The notes under the pieces are model-generated. The model did no database searches. It had not been told where the DNA came from and saw nothing but the letters and a program-made list of their open reading frames with translations. DNA of 51,161 bases from Bacteroidota bacterium (GTDB lineage Bacteria > Bacteroidota > Bacteroidia > Chitinophagales > Chitinophagaceae): contig JAKQEA010000158.1 of the NCBI GenBank assembly GCA_029558715.1, forward strand, positions 1 through 51,161. Reading direction: 5' to 3'. Made by a program: the position numbers and the translations under genes. Below are positions 1 to 7,594 of this stretch, in pieces (the first letter of the stretch is position 1; each line of letters begins with the position of its first letter).

Positions 1-749
1 GCCAGGATCGTTATCCCCAATAAAAGAATGGAAAATAAAATGGGCTGGGTAATTCTTTTTAACAAGTAAGGGAAAGTATTTTTTAATTCCAGCCGGTAAG
101 TAACCGGGTGAGCAAGACCGATGGTTACTGAATTGAATGCCTGTTCCACCCATTTGCCCGCACTGTCATTTTTTATAGTAAAGGATATATCCAGTTTTTG
201 CTTTTGTAATGCCAGTGTATAGGCTGAATCAATTTCGGACTGACGTAAAGTGTCCTGCAGTGAATCCACTCCATAGAGAAAATTAAAAAAATGATTCCCC
301 CGTCCGTGCGGTGGCCCCGGTATATCCATATCAAATTTCAACGAATCATTTTCTGCAGTAAAAGAGGAGGATGTTTGCATCGAGATCACCATCCCTTTTT
401 TCCCTTTTGCTGTATCTCTCTTTAGCGAATCGGCCAGTTTTTCCCTTATTACATTGATGGTAGAAACAACTTCTTCCCTGGGCCGGAAACGAACTGCTCT
501 CTTGTTGTCATCCCCGAAAAATATCTTCATTTCTCCTTTTCCTGTACTATCGATCAGCACCTCATCCAGTTTCAGCTTGGATACCTGCAGCTTCATCACT
601 GTTTCCCTGAACAGCATTTCTGTTTTTATAGCCAGTGTTTTTTCTTCTCTCTCATAATTCTGCTTCAGCCAGTACACCTGGAACGCCGCAATACCCAGGA
701 TGGATACCAGCATTAAAAGAGGACCAGGTATTAGTTTTCTCCGCTTCAT
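1..749 (-). CDS. Sensor histidine kinase, N-terminal part (cut by window edge)
   Basis: The reading frame starts at the ATG at 747-749 and stays open to base 1, so only about 249 residues are visible and the 3' end is missing. The protein begins with basic residues (MKRRK), has a membrane helix at about residues 8-27, a roughly 200-residue extracytoplasmic region, and a second hydrophobic helix near residues 232-247 at the window edge. This two-helix, periplasmic-sensor layout is typical of Bacteroidota two-component histidine kinases, whose HisKA and HATPase domains would lie to the left of the window. The kinase core is not visible, so the family call is an inference. A TAAATTTG box lies just upstream. 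The gene is divergent from the GLPGLI gene. Confidence 0.6.
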   Translation of the reverse strand, partial: MKRRKLIPGPLLMLVSILGIAAFQVYWLKQNYEREEKTLAIKTEMLFRETVMKLQVSKLKLDEVLIDSTGKGEMKIFFGDDNKRAVRFRPREEVVSTINVIREKLADSLKRDTAKGKKGMVISMQTSSSFTAENDSLKFDMDIPGPPHGRGNHFFNFLYGVDSLQDTLRQSEIDSAYTLALQKQKLDISFTIKNDSAGKWVEQAFNSVTIGLAHPVTYRLELKNTFPYLLKRITQPILFSILLLGITIL

Positions 750-756
750 GGAAAAG

Positions 757-764
757 CAAATTTA
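757..764 (-). promoter_or_regulatory. TAAATTTG -7 box for the histidine kinase gene
   Basis: On the minus strand the sequence TAAATTTG matches the Bacteroidota TAnnTTTG box. It ends 7 nt before the ATG at 749, which would give an almost leaderless transcript. No clear -33 TTG is seen. Confidence 0.35.
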
Positions 765-851
765 GTTATTCACCACTCGTACTGTAAATGACTTTAACCT
801 TTATTAACCTTAATGAAAGGTGGGTTAACTTATTTCGGGGCAGGCCTTTTA

Positions 852-859
852 TAGTTTTG
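852..859 (+). promoter_or_regulatory. TAGTTTTG -7 box for the GLPGLI gene
   Basis: TAGTTTTG matches TAnnTTTG and ends 18 nt before the ATG at 878. This favours the 878 start over an in-frame ATG at 788, which lies upstream of the box. No convincing -33 element. Confidence 0.35.
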
Positions 860-877
860 AACCAAACAAATAAAACC

Positions 878-1687
878 ATGAAAAGATATTTGCTCACTGC
901 TTGTAGTGTATGGCTTGCTGCGATTGCTGTCCAGGCCCAACAAAAAGAAGGAAAAGTGATCTATGAACGCACCGTAAAATTACAATTCAGTTTTGCCGGT
1001 ATGCCGGGTGGCATGGAACAGCAAATGCCCAGCAGCCGAACCGATAAATTTGAACTGACTTTTGGCAATAATCAGTCTCTCTGGAAACAGGCTGAGGCCG
1101 AAAATGGTGATGACGATGCCCCGACTTTTGGCGGAGAAGGCATGCAGATCCGGATGGTGGTGGCCGGCAGTAATGATGTGCTCTATAATAATTTTGAGAA
1201 TGGCCGCCGGGTAGAAAAAAGAGAGCTATTTGATAAAACTTTTATTATCGACGACAGTATCAGTAAACTAAAATGGAAAATGACGGGTGAAACAAAAACC
1301 ATCCTGAACCACAATTGTATGAAAGCTGTGGCGGTAAGAACGAGCAAGCGAATGATGATGAATATGGATAATGGGGTAATGGAAAGAAAAGAAGTAGATG
1401 ATACGGCCAATATTGTGGCATGGTTTGCCACCGATATCCCCGTTTCTGCCGGACCCTCCGAATTCCAGGGGCAACTACCAGGACTAATTCTGGAACTGGA
1501 TGTAAGAAACGGCGACCAGGTATATAAAGCCACTACTATTACAGAGAAAGCTGATCTTGCCGTGATCAAAGAACCTACTGGCAGGAAAAAATATACCCAG
1601 GCTGAATTCAGACTAGAAAGAGACAAGATGATGGAAGAAATGAACCGTAATAACCAGGGTGGTCAACGGGTTATCCGGATGAATTAA
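878..1687 (+). CDS. GLPGLI family secreted protein
   Basis: A 269-aa exported protein. The start at 878 gives a clean signal peptide (MKRYLLTACSVWLAAIAVQA, cut after AQA); an in-frame ATG at 788 would add 30 residues before it and is rejected. The family motif appears as GQLPGLILEL at about residues 197-206, close to the GLPGLI consensus (TIGR01200). Charged residues and a Met-rich stretch (SKRMMMNMDNG) lie in the middle. GLPGLI proteins are common in Bacteroidota and are often near TonB-receptor-like barrels. Their function is unknown, and here no barrel gene is adjacent. A strong terminator follows directly. Confidence 0.85.
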   Translation: MKRYLLTACSVWLAAIAVQAQQKEGKVIYERTVKLQFSFAGMPGGMEQQMPSSRTDKFELTFGNNQSLWKQAEAENGDDDAPTFGGEGMQIRMVVAGSNDVLYNNFENGRRVEKRELFDKTFIIDDSISKLKWKMTGETKTILNHNCMKAVAVRTSKRMMMNMDNGVMERKEVDDTANIVAWFATDIPVSAGPSEFQGQLPGLILELDVRNGDQVYKATTITEKADLAVIKEPTGRKKYTQAEFRLERDKMMEEMNRNNQGGQRVIRMN

Positions 1688-1707
1688 TCATTAATACATT
1701 AGCTATG

Positions 1708-1737
1708 AAAAACCCCTTGCTTTCGCAAGGGGTTTTT
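1708..1737. terminator. Bidirectional intrinsic terminator
   Basis: A perfect 13-bp stem (AAAAACCCCTTGC / GCAAGGGGTTTTT) with a TTTC loop. It sits 20 nt after the GLPGLI stop and 24 nt before the convergent gene's stop at 1762, so it can end both transcripts. Confidence 0.9.
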
Positions 1738-1761
1738 CTGTTTATATATTTTATTCTGCTC

Positions 1762-2811
1762 CTATTTCTTCTGCTGCGGAATATAAGTATCCATATATCG
1801 TTTTACTGCGTTATTCCAGCCGTCAAGGTTGGTAGAACGTTTCTTATTTAATTCGTTATTGGTATTATTATAGGTATTAACACCGGCATTAATATCATTC
1901 ACAGCTTTGTTGAATTCGTCCACATCCTGCTGGGTGCGGCTGGCCGCTGGTTTAGTGTCAAATTTCTTTTTGATCTTGGTAAAATTTTCTTCCTTCAGAA
2001 AAAAATCACTCATCGCCGAGCTCTTCTTTGCTTCCTCCTTATAAAAGTTGAGCATATTGCGACAAGCACTGAGCAGGGAACCATCTCCGGCATACGGTTT
2101 TATTTTTTTTAATTTCTCCAGCCCCTCCTCAGCAAAGCCCTGCAGCGAGTTGATGTTCTGCTCAATCCCGTTTACATTCTTTTTAGCAACAGCATCCATC
2201 AGGTAAGCTTCCTGCTTGTAACTTTTAAAAAAGATCAGGTATACTTCGTTATAGTGATGCATTACTTCTGAAGCCGTTTTCATTTTGGCTTCGAGCTCTG
2301 AGGTGTTCTGCAGCAATTTAATGTTATGCTTATCGGCAAATTGTTTTTGCATCAGGTTTTGCTTCTCCGATGCCTGTTGCAGCTTCTCATTGGCTTTTTC
2401 CTGCGCCAGCATATAGGCTTCCATCGCATCATAGCTTTGCTCAGCTATCTCTTCCATATTTACGATCTTGCCATAGTCTTCATTAAATACGCTGTTAAGC
2501 ATTTTTAAATACGCCACGGTGGTATCCCTCAGCGTCTTATCCCCCTTATAGGGTGGCATTCCCTGTATGTTATATCTTGTATTATTAATAGCATCTAGCA
2601 CTTCCATTCTGCGTTTCTCTACTTTCTTTGCACTCTTTCCATGCGACATGCTGCTCAGGTATACCATATACTTCAGCGTAAGCTGCTCATTGGCTTTGCC
2701 GATAAAATCCATATACTCCACAGGAGTTTCAAATGTCTGGGCAGCGCAAAAAGAAGGTCTCAGTAAAAAGGTCAGTAGCAGGACAACGGATAGGTTTACA
2801 AAAATTTTCAT
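1762..2811 (-). CDS. Secreted helical protein of unknown function
   Basis: A 349-aa protein with an N-terminal signal peptide (about residues 1-24, ending AAQ). The rest is polar, Lys/Glu/Gln rich and predicted by eye to be almost all alpha-helical, with coiled-coil-like stretches around residues 125-200. The opening after the signal (TPVEYMDFIGKANEQL) resembles secreted proteins annotated as LIC11966-like surface proteins in Bacteroidota; I hold that name loosely. The start is 20 nt downstream of the stop of the Tsp-type protease gene on the same strand, so the two are probably co-transcribed and this may be a partner or substrate of the protease. No enzyme motif is visible. Confidence 0.7.
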   Translation of the reverse strand: MKIFVNLSVVLLLTFLLRPSFCAAQTFETPVEYMDFIGKANEQLTLKYMVYLSSMSHGKSAKKVEKRRMEVLDAINNTRYNIQGMPPYKGDKTLRDTTVAYLKMLNSVFNEDYGKIVNMEEIAEQSYDAMEAYMLAQEKANEKLQQASEKQNLMQKQFADKHNIKLLQNTSELEAKMKTASEVMHHYNEVYLIFFKSYKQEAYLMDAVAKKNVNGIEQNINSLQGFAEEGLEKLKKIKPYAGDGSLLSACRNMLNFYKEEAKKSSAMSDFFLKEENFTKIKKKFDTKPAASRTQQDVDEFNKAVNDINAGVNTYNNTNNELNKKRSTNLDGWNNAVKRYMDTYIPQQKK

Positions 2812-2831
2812 CGTCAGTTTATTTTGTGTGG

Positions 2832-4916
2832 TTAACGCAATTTAATTAAATCGCAGAGAATTAGAAATGCCTCCTGTATGTAAATGTCTTCGCTGATATT
2901 CTCCAGCCAGACCTGGTTAATTTCTTTGGCATATTCATTATTAACAAGGAGTGCTTTATCAAGACCATGATTAGCAACAGTAAACTTATTGCCTGCTGCT
3001 ATACCGTCTCCTTTCAATGCTTCCAGCTCTTTTGCATTAAGCCGGGCCCATTTTTCAAACTCATCCCATTTCAGTGAAATTGTCTCTGATTTCTCTCTTC
3101 GTGCAATCATCAGGTTGATGATCTGCTGTATATCGCGGAAATTATCGTCACTCTTTATCCGCAAGGCGCTTTTGGCTGCCAGTTCATTTACCGGTAAAGC
3201 CGGCAAAGGCTTATAATAATTATTCTTTGTCACCGGCTCTCCTTCTAAAGCATTGGGAGAAAATTTTTCCCGGTATTCTATACCATCAAAAGCATCCGGC
3301 AACAGCACATCAGGTATAACACCATTGCGCTGCGCCGATTCACCCGTAAGACGATACAGTTTTCCATCCGTGATCTTTACCATATCTCTGTCAGTATTCA
3401 TCGCTGCTGCCTTTTTAGAAAAAGTGTCCAGGGAAAACATCTGCTGCATGGTAGCTTTGCCAAACGTAGGGCTGCCAACAATAACAGCCCGGTTATAATC
3501 CTGTAAAGCAGCGGCAAGCATTTCTGAGGCAGATGCACTTTGCCCGTTTACCATTAACACCATCGGTCCGCTGTAAATAGTGCCCCGGTTAGGATCCTTT
3601 AAAAAAACCACTTTAGCATCTTTGCTTTTGATGCCCACCACCGGGCCCTCATCAATGAAGATACCGGTCATTTCAAGGGCTTCTCCTAATGAGCCTCCGC
3701 CGTTATAGCGAACATCAAGTATCAACCCATCAATATTCTCTTTTTTCAGCTTTACAATCTCCTTGGCCACATCATTAGCGCAACTGGAGCCACTTTCATT
3801 TTCCCATTCTGTATAAAAACCCGGCAATAAGATATAGCCAATCTTTTTTTCTCCCTGTAATACAAAACCTTTTACTATGTTCTCTTCGTTCTCCAGTTTT
3901 TCCTTTTTTAGCATTACTGTTTTCTCCGTACCATCTGCCTTTTTAAATTTCAGTATCAGTTTGTCTTTGGATGATTTTTCGAGCTCCTCATAAGCTTCCT
4001 CAACAGTTGCCCCGGTCATATCCATAACTTCCTTGCCTTCCCATAACATACTTATCAATACATCTCCTTTGTTCAGATCACCGGATTTCCATGCTGGTCC
4101 GCCCGGAGTCATCATATCCACTACAACCTGGCCTTTCTCATTTTCATCCAGTTCGAGACCAAAAGACAACGCTTCTGTACTTAATGATTCCCGGAATTCC
4201 TGTTTGCCCTGTGGTGAAAAATAATTGGTATGCGGATCAAAGACCGATGCAAGTCCATTTAAATAAAGCTCTGTTATATAGCCATCAATGCCTCCCGGGT
4301 GACCGGTAATTCTTTTCAGGTTTTTTATTTCCGTCTTCTTCAGCTTTTCTCTCACTTTTAGTTCTGCTGTACTGATCACCGTTTTCAGTGATGTTGTACC
4401 GGTGCTGTCTTCCGCTGCTATATCAAACAACTGATCCAGTGCCAGGTATTTTAAATACCGAAGCCAGCGGGATGATAAAGAAGAAACATCTGTTGCAAAG
4501 TTGAATTCATCCTTCCGGTTGTTTGTTACTGTCTCATTACTATTGAAATCAAATGGCTTTTGGGTTAGATTGCTGATGATAGAATCAGCCCTTGTCAATG
4601 CTTTTTTGTATGCCTGTAAAAACAGATCATAAAAGCCCCACTCCTTTTTATTGAGCTCATCGTCCAGTTTGTTACTGAAAGCCTGCAATGATTTGAATTC
4701 AGTATCAGTAAAAAGTAGTCTTCTTCTGTCAGCCTGGTTGATGATAGCTTTAAACATAGCTGCAGAAAAATTATCGTCTACTGGTTTAGGCTGCAGGTGA
4801 TTCAGTTCGATCATCCTTTTTAACACAACTGCCTTTTGCTGCATAGAAGACTGGCCGTACATAATATGGCCTTGCACAAATACCATTAAAATGAATGACA
4901 GTATAATTTTCTTCAT
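2832..4916 (-). CDS. prc: Carboxy-terminal processing peptidase (Tsp/Prc, S41 family)
   Basis: A 694-aa periplasmic serine protease close in length to E. coli Tsp (682 aa). It has a signal peptide, then the Tsp N-terminal helical domain (about residues 25-230, including DPHTNYFSP just after it), a PDZ domain (about 245-330) and the S41 catalytic core. GLILDVRYNGGG is followed by NGQSASASE, where the third serine-type position, Ser462, is the expected nucleophile; FGKATMQQ supplies Lys487, exactly 25 residues later as in Tsp. A C-terminal extension typical of the long Tsp class follows. Such proteases trim or degrade periplasmic and lipoprotein substrates from the C-terminus. It is first in a two-gene unit with the helical protein downstream. 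Confidence 0.93.
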   Translation of the reverse strand: MKKIILSFILMVFVQGHIMYGQSSMQQKAVVLKRMIELNHLQPKPVDDNFSAAMFKAIINQADRRRLLFTDTEFKSLQAFSNKLDDELNKKEWGFYDLFLQAYKKALTRADSIISNLTQKPFDFNSNETVTNNRKDEFNFATDVSSLSSRWLRYLKYLALDQLFDIAAEDSTGTTSLKTVISTAELKVREKLKKTEIKNLKRITGHPGGIDGYITELYLNGLASVFDPHTNYFSPQGKQEFRESLSTEALSFGLELDENEKGQVVVDMMTPGGPAWKSGDLNKGDVLISMLWEGKEVMDMTGATVEEAYEELEKSSKDKLILKFKKADGTEKTVMLKKEKLENEENIVKGFVLQGEKKIGYILLPGFYTEWENESGSSCANDVAKEIVKLKKENIDGLILDVRYNGGGSLGEALEMTGIFIDEGPVVGIKSKDAKVVFLKDPNRGTIYSGPMVLMVNGQSASASEMLAAALQDYNRAVIVGSPTFGKATMQQMFSLDTFSKKAAAMNTDRDMVKITDGKLYRLTGESAQRNGVIPDVLLPDAFDGIEYREKFSPNALEGEPVTKNNYYKPLPALPVNELAAKSALRIKSDDNFRDIQQIINLMIARREKSETISLKWDEFEKWARLNAKELEALKGDGIAAGNKFTVANHGLDKALLVNNEYAKEINQVWLENISEDIYIQEAFLILCDLIKLR

Positions 4917-5003
4917 ATATGAAAGCTATGGTACAACATCTAAGTAAATAAAAAGCCGGCAAAAAGTCCAGTTTTTCTACCTTCAATCATTATTATTTAA
5001 TTA

Positions 5004-5782
5004 ATGATACAGCAGGATTTTCATACCGGGTTGCAGAGATTGTACAAAGAGACGAAACAGTCCTCGGGTTGGCTGCAGGGGGCTCCTGGATCAGCGGGGA
5101 AATGGATGAATACTCCGACCTTGATCTTATTTTAATCACTAAAGAGAAAATAACGGGAAACAAGGAACAGATGCTTCAATACGCCAAAAGCTTTGGTGAT
5201 CTTATTTCCGGCTTTACAGGCGAACATGTAGACGAACCAAGGGTACTGATCTGCTTATACGACAATCCCCTGCTGCATGTAGATATTAAATTTCTTACCC
5301 TGCCGGAGTTGTATGACAGGGTGGAAAATCCTGCTGTCTTGTTTGAAAGAAATAAACAGCTTTCTGAAATAATCAAATTAACCAATGCTGTATGGCCGCA
5401 ACCTGACTTTCAATGGATCGAAGACCGTTTCTGGACATGGGTACATTATGCCTGTTTAAAAATCGGCAGAGGCGAACTGATGGAAGCTTTTGATTTTCTT
5501 TCCTTCCTGCGGATGACGGTGCTTTCTCCTTGATTACAGGTAAAAAACAATAAACAGGCAAGAGGAATGAGGAGAGTTGAAACAGGGCTGAACCCATCTG
5601 ACCTGGAGAACCTGAAGATCACCATTGCGCAGTACAATAAAACTTCTGTCATTAAGGCGCTGGATAACTGCATCGGTATTTACAAATCTCTCCGGCGAAA
5701 ACTATACACGGATGCGGTGCAGTTGCAAACTCTCGCCGAGAAAAGAAGTCTTGATTATTTCAAAGAAATCAGGAAAGCATAG
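5004..5782 (+). pseudogene. Nucleotidyltransferase-fold gene, broken by a frameshift and an in-frame stop
   Basis: The region encodes a protein of about 259 aa related to aminoglycoside-adenylyltransferase-like nucleotidyltransferases: AAGGSWISGEMDEYSDLDL holds the GS...DxD catalytic signature, and a C-terminal helical part follows. The natural ATG at 5004 reads MIQQDF and then leaves frame; the conserved reading SYRVAEIVQRDETVLGLAAG runs one frame over. Adding one T to the T run at 5018-5021 would join them. Later, at 5531-5533, an in-frame TGA interrupts the protein (VLSP stop LQVKNNKQ), after which the same frame continues to 5782. Other genes here end in TGA, so the codon is a true stop. 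It could be real decay or sequencing error. Confidence 0.75.
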
Positions 5783-5806
5783 CTTTGAAAATTAAATAAA
5801 CCTTTT

Positions 5807-7132
5807 CTGAACAAGATTTTAATTATAGACGACGAAGAAAAGCTGCGTCAGCTGCTGAAGCGGATCATCAGCCTTGAAGGCTTTGATGTATCAGAAGCCG
5901 GTTCCCTGAAAGAAGCTGTCAAACTACTAGATAAAGAATCGTCCGACGTAGTACTTTGCGATGTCAAACTCCCTGATGGCAACGGTGTTGATTTTGTCAA
6001 AGAATCAAAAACAAGATATTCAGCAACAGAATTTATCCTGCTTACCGCTTATGGTAATATTGCCGATGGGGTACAGGCTATGCGCAACGGTGCTTTTGAT
6101 TACATCACAAAAGGTGATGACAATGATAAAATTATTCCCTTGCTGCACCGGGCACTGGAGAAAGTACATTTAGCCAGGAAACTGGAACAACTGCAAAAAC
6201 AAGTCGGGCAGAAATATTCTTTTGAAAGCATACTCGGTGATTCGGTAGAAATCAAAGAGGCGATCGCTCTTGCTAAAAAAGTAGCAGCTACTGATGCTAC
6301 GGTTTTATTACTCGGAGAAACCGGGACGGGCAAAGAAGTGTTTGCACAAGCCATTCATCACAACAGTAACCGGGGCAATAAAACATTTATCGCCGTCAAT
6401 TGCAGCGCCTTTACCAAAGAATTGCTGGAAAGTGAATTGTTTGGTCATAAAGCCGGGGCTTTTACCGGTGCGGTAAAAGATAAAAAAGGATTATTTGAAG
6501 AAGCCCATGGCGGCACTATTTTTTTAGATGAGATTGGTGAAATGCCCGCTGAGCTGCAGGCCAAACTCCTCCGGGTGCTTGAGTCTGGTGAGTTTATAAA
6601 AGTAGGTGACACAAAAACAATAAAAGTAAATATCCGCATCATTGCCGCCACCAACAGAGATTTGCAAAAAGAAATAGAAAGAGGGCAGTTCCGATCTGAT
6701 TTATTCTATCGCTTATCTGTTTTTCAAATTGTTTTGCCTTCACTGCGGGAACGGGCAAAAGATATTCCGGCGCTGGCCCGGCATTTTGCTGAACTTTTTG
6801 CTGCCAAAACCAATAAACCGGTTCCACTTCTGCAAAAGGATTACCTGGAATCTTTGCTGCATTATAACTGGCCGGGAAATATCCGCGAACTGAAGAATAT
6901 CATAGAGCGTTCTGTTATATTAAATGATGCAGGAAAGTTAACAGCTGCTGATCTGCCGGTTGAACTACAAAGCTCCGGGTTCTCTTTCTCTGCCTTTGAT
7001 CTTGCAGGAGTGGAAAAAACACATATCCAGAAAGTGCTGAAGCATACCAACGGGAATAAAACTGAAGCAGCGAGACTCCTGAATATCGGGTTGACCACAT
7101 TGTACAGAAAAATTGAAGAGTACCACCTGTAA
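5807..7132 (+). CDS. Sigma54-dependent NtrC-family response regulator, probable CTG start
   Basis: A 441-aa regulator. Receiver domain at residues 1-120 with acidic pair Asp8/Asp9, phospho-acceptor Asp52 (LCDVKLPDG) and Lys102. AAA+ domain with Walker A GETGTGKE (Lys176), the sigma54-contact motif GAFTGA at residues 217-222 and Walker B IFLDEIGE. A Fis-type helix-turn-helix ends the protein (NKTEAARLLNIG). No ATG, GTG or TTG occurs in frame between the upstream stop at 5786 and the receiver domain. CTG at 5807 gives MNKILIIDDEE, the usual N-terminus, whereas starting at ATG 6080 would delete most of the receiver. It lies just upstream of the kdp genes, which lack KdpE, so it is the likely partner of the kinase at 14167. 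Confidence 0.85.
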   Translation: MNKILIIDDEEKLRQLLKRIISLEGFDVSEAGSLKEAVKLLDKESSDVVLCDVKLPDGNGVDFVKESKTRYSATEFILLTAYGNIADGVQAMRNGAFDYITKGDDNDKIIPLLHRALEKVHLARKLEQLQKQVGQKYSFESILGDSVEIKEAIALAKKVAATDATVLLLGETGTGKEVFAQAIHHNSNRGNKTFIAVNCSAFTKELLESELFGHKAGAFTGAVKDKKGLFEEAHGGTIFLDEIGEMPAELQAKLLRVLESGEFIKVGDTKTIKVNIRIIAATNRDLQKEIERGQFRSDLFYRLSVFQIVLPSLRERAKDIPALARHFAELFAAKTNKPVPLLQKDYLESLLHYNWPGNIRELKNIIERSVILNDAGKLTAADLPVELQSSGFSFSAFDLAGVEKTHIQKVLKHTNGNKTEAARLLNIGLTTLYRKIEEYHL

Positions 7133-7157
7133 TAAAGCCTTTTCATTTTGAAAACAG

Positions 7158-7183
7158 ACCCTTCCATTTTGGAAGGGTTTTTA
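7158..7183 (+). terminator. Intrinsic terminator after the response regulator
   Basis: An 8-bp stem (ACCCTTCC / GGAAGGGT) with an ATTTT loop followed by a T run. It lies 25 nt after the regulator stop and separates the regulator from kdp transcription. Confidence 0.85.
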
Positions 7184-7273
7184 TTGCTGTTCCAGTCATG
7201 TCTCAATCTATCTATCCCTTGAAACCATTTACTGTGCAGCATCTTACAACAAACTGCCCATTTCTCACTTATC

Positions 7274-7289
7274 CGGCACCGCATTTGGC
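7274..7289 (+). promoter_or_regulatory. Candidate sigma54 (-24/-12) promoter for the kdp operon
   Basis: CGGCAC-CGCAT-TTGGC is close to TGGCAC-N5-TTGCW: GGCAC and TTG are correctly spaced, but the first T is C and the -12 GC is shifted by one base. It is about 130 nt upstream of the first kdp ORF and downstream of the terminator, where the adjacent GAFTGA-bearing regulator would act. The match is imperfect. Confidence 0.4.
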
Positions 7290-7421
7290 TTATCCCTGCA
7301 AATGAATTTCAATGTTCTCGTGTAAAAAAGGAATCGGTTACAGGCTTAAACTGCATTTAATCATCTCCGTACTTTATTTCGGCTCCCTGGTTGTAGCTCT
7401 TTTAATTAAATATTTATAATC

Positions 7422-7505
7422 ATGCTTACTGTTATTCTGCTCATTGCCGGACTTATTTGCTTCTGGCTCTTTTTTAAATCTATTGACTGGTTCGAAAAAA
7501 TTTAA
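7422..7505 (+). CDS. 27-aa single-helix membrane peptide at the head of the kdp operon
   Basis: The ORF encodes MLTVILLIAGLICFWLFF followed by KSIDWFEKI: one hydrophobic helix and a short charged, aromatic tail. It ends 5 nt before the start of kdpF, in the same direction, and no stop-rich or untranslated signature separates them. It is not KdpF itself, which is the next ORF and carries the GYLVY motif. The size, position and composition suggest a small membrane subunit or accessory peptide of the Kdp complex. I do not know an experimentally described function for it. Confidence 0.6.
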   Translation: MLTVILLIAGLICFWLFFKSIDWFEKI

Positions 7506-7510
7506 CCATT

Positions 7511-7591
7511 ATGATGACCGTATTATTTATTCTGTCAATTCTCGTATTCGGGTATCTCGTTTACGTTTTGATCAAACCTGAAAAATTCTAA
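7511..7591 (+). CDS. kdpF: Potassium-transporting ATPase subunit F
   Basis: A 26-aa single-helix peptide beginning MMTVLFILSILVF, with the GYLVYVLIKPEKF ending closely matching KdpF (E. coli KdpF has GYLVYALINAEAF). KdpF stabilises the KdpABC complex in the inner membrane. It starts 5 nt after the 27-aa ORF and ends 3 nt before the kdpA ATG, as expected for a translationally coupled operon. A second Met (7514) is an alternative start. Confidence 0.9.
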   Translation: MMTVLFILSILVFGYLVYVLIKPEKF

Positions 7592-7594
7592 CTG

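Noticed and set aside
1183-1626. 147-codon antisense ORF in the GLPGLI gene
   Set aside because: Fully antisense to a recognised gene; composition is that of a reverse-frame shadow.
5531-5533. TGA recoding (selenocysteine or reassigned codon) in the nucleotidyltransferase gene
   Set aside because: Other genes here stop at TGA, no SECIS-like hairpin is evident, and a separate frameshift in the same gene favours decay. selU modifies tRNA and does not imply selenocysteine.
7370-7385. TTATTTCGG upstream of kdp as a sigma-A box
   Set aside because: It does not fit TAnnTTTG spacing; a similar sequence at 830-838 also has no clear role. Kept only as an alternative to the sigma54 site.
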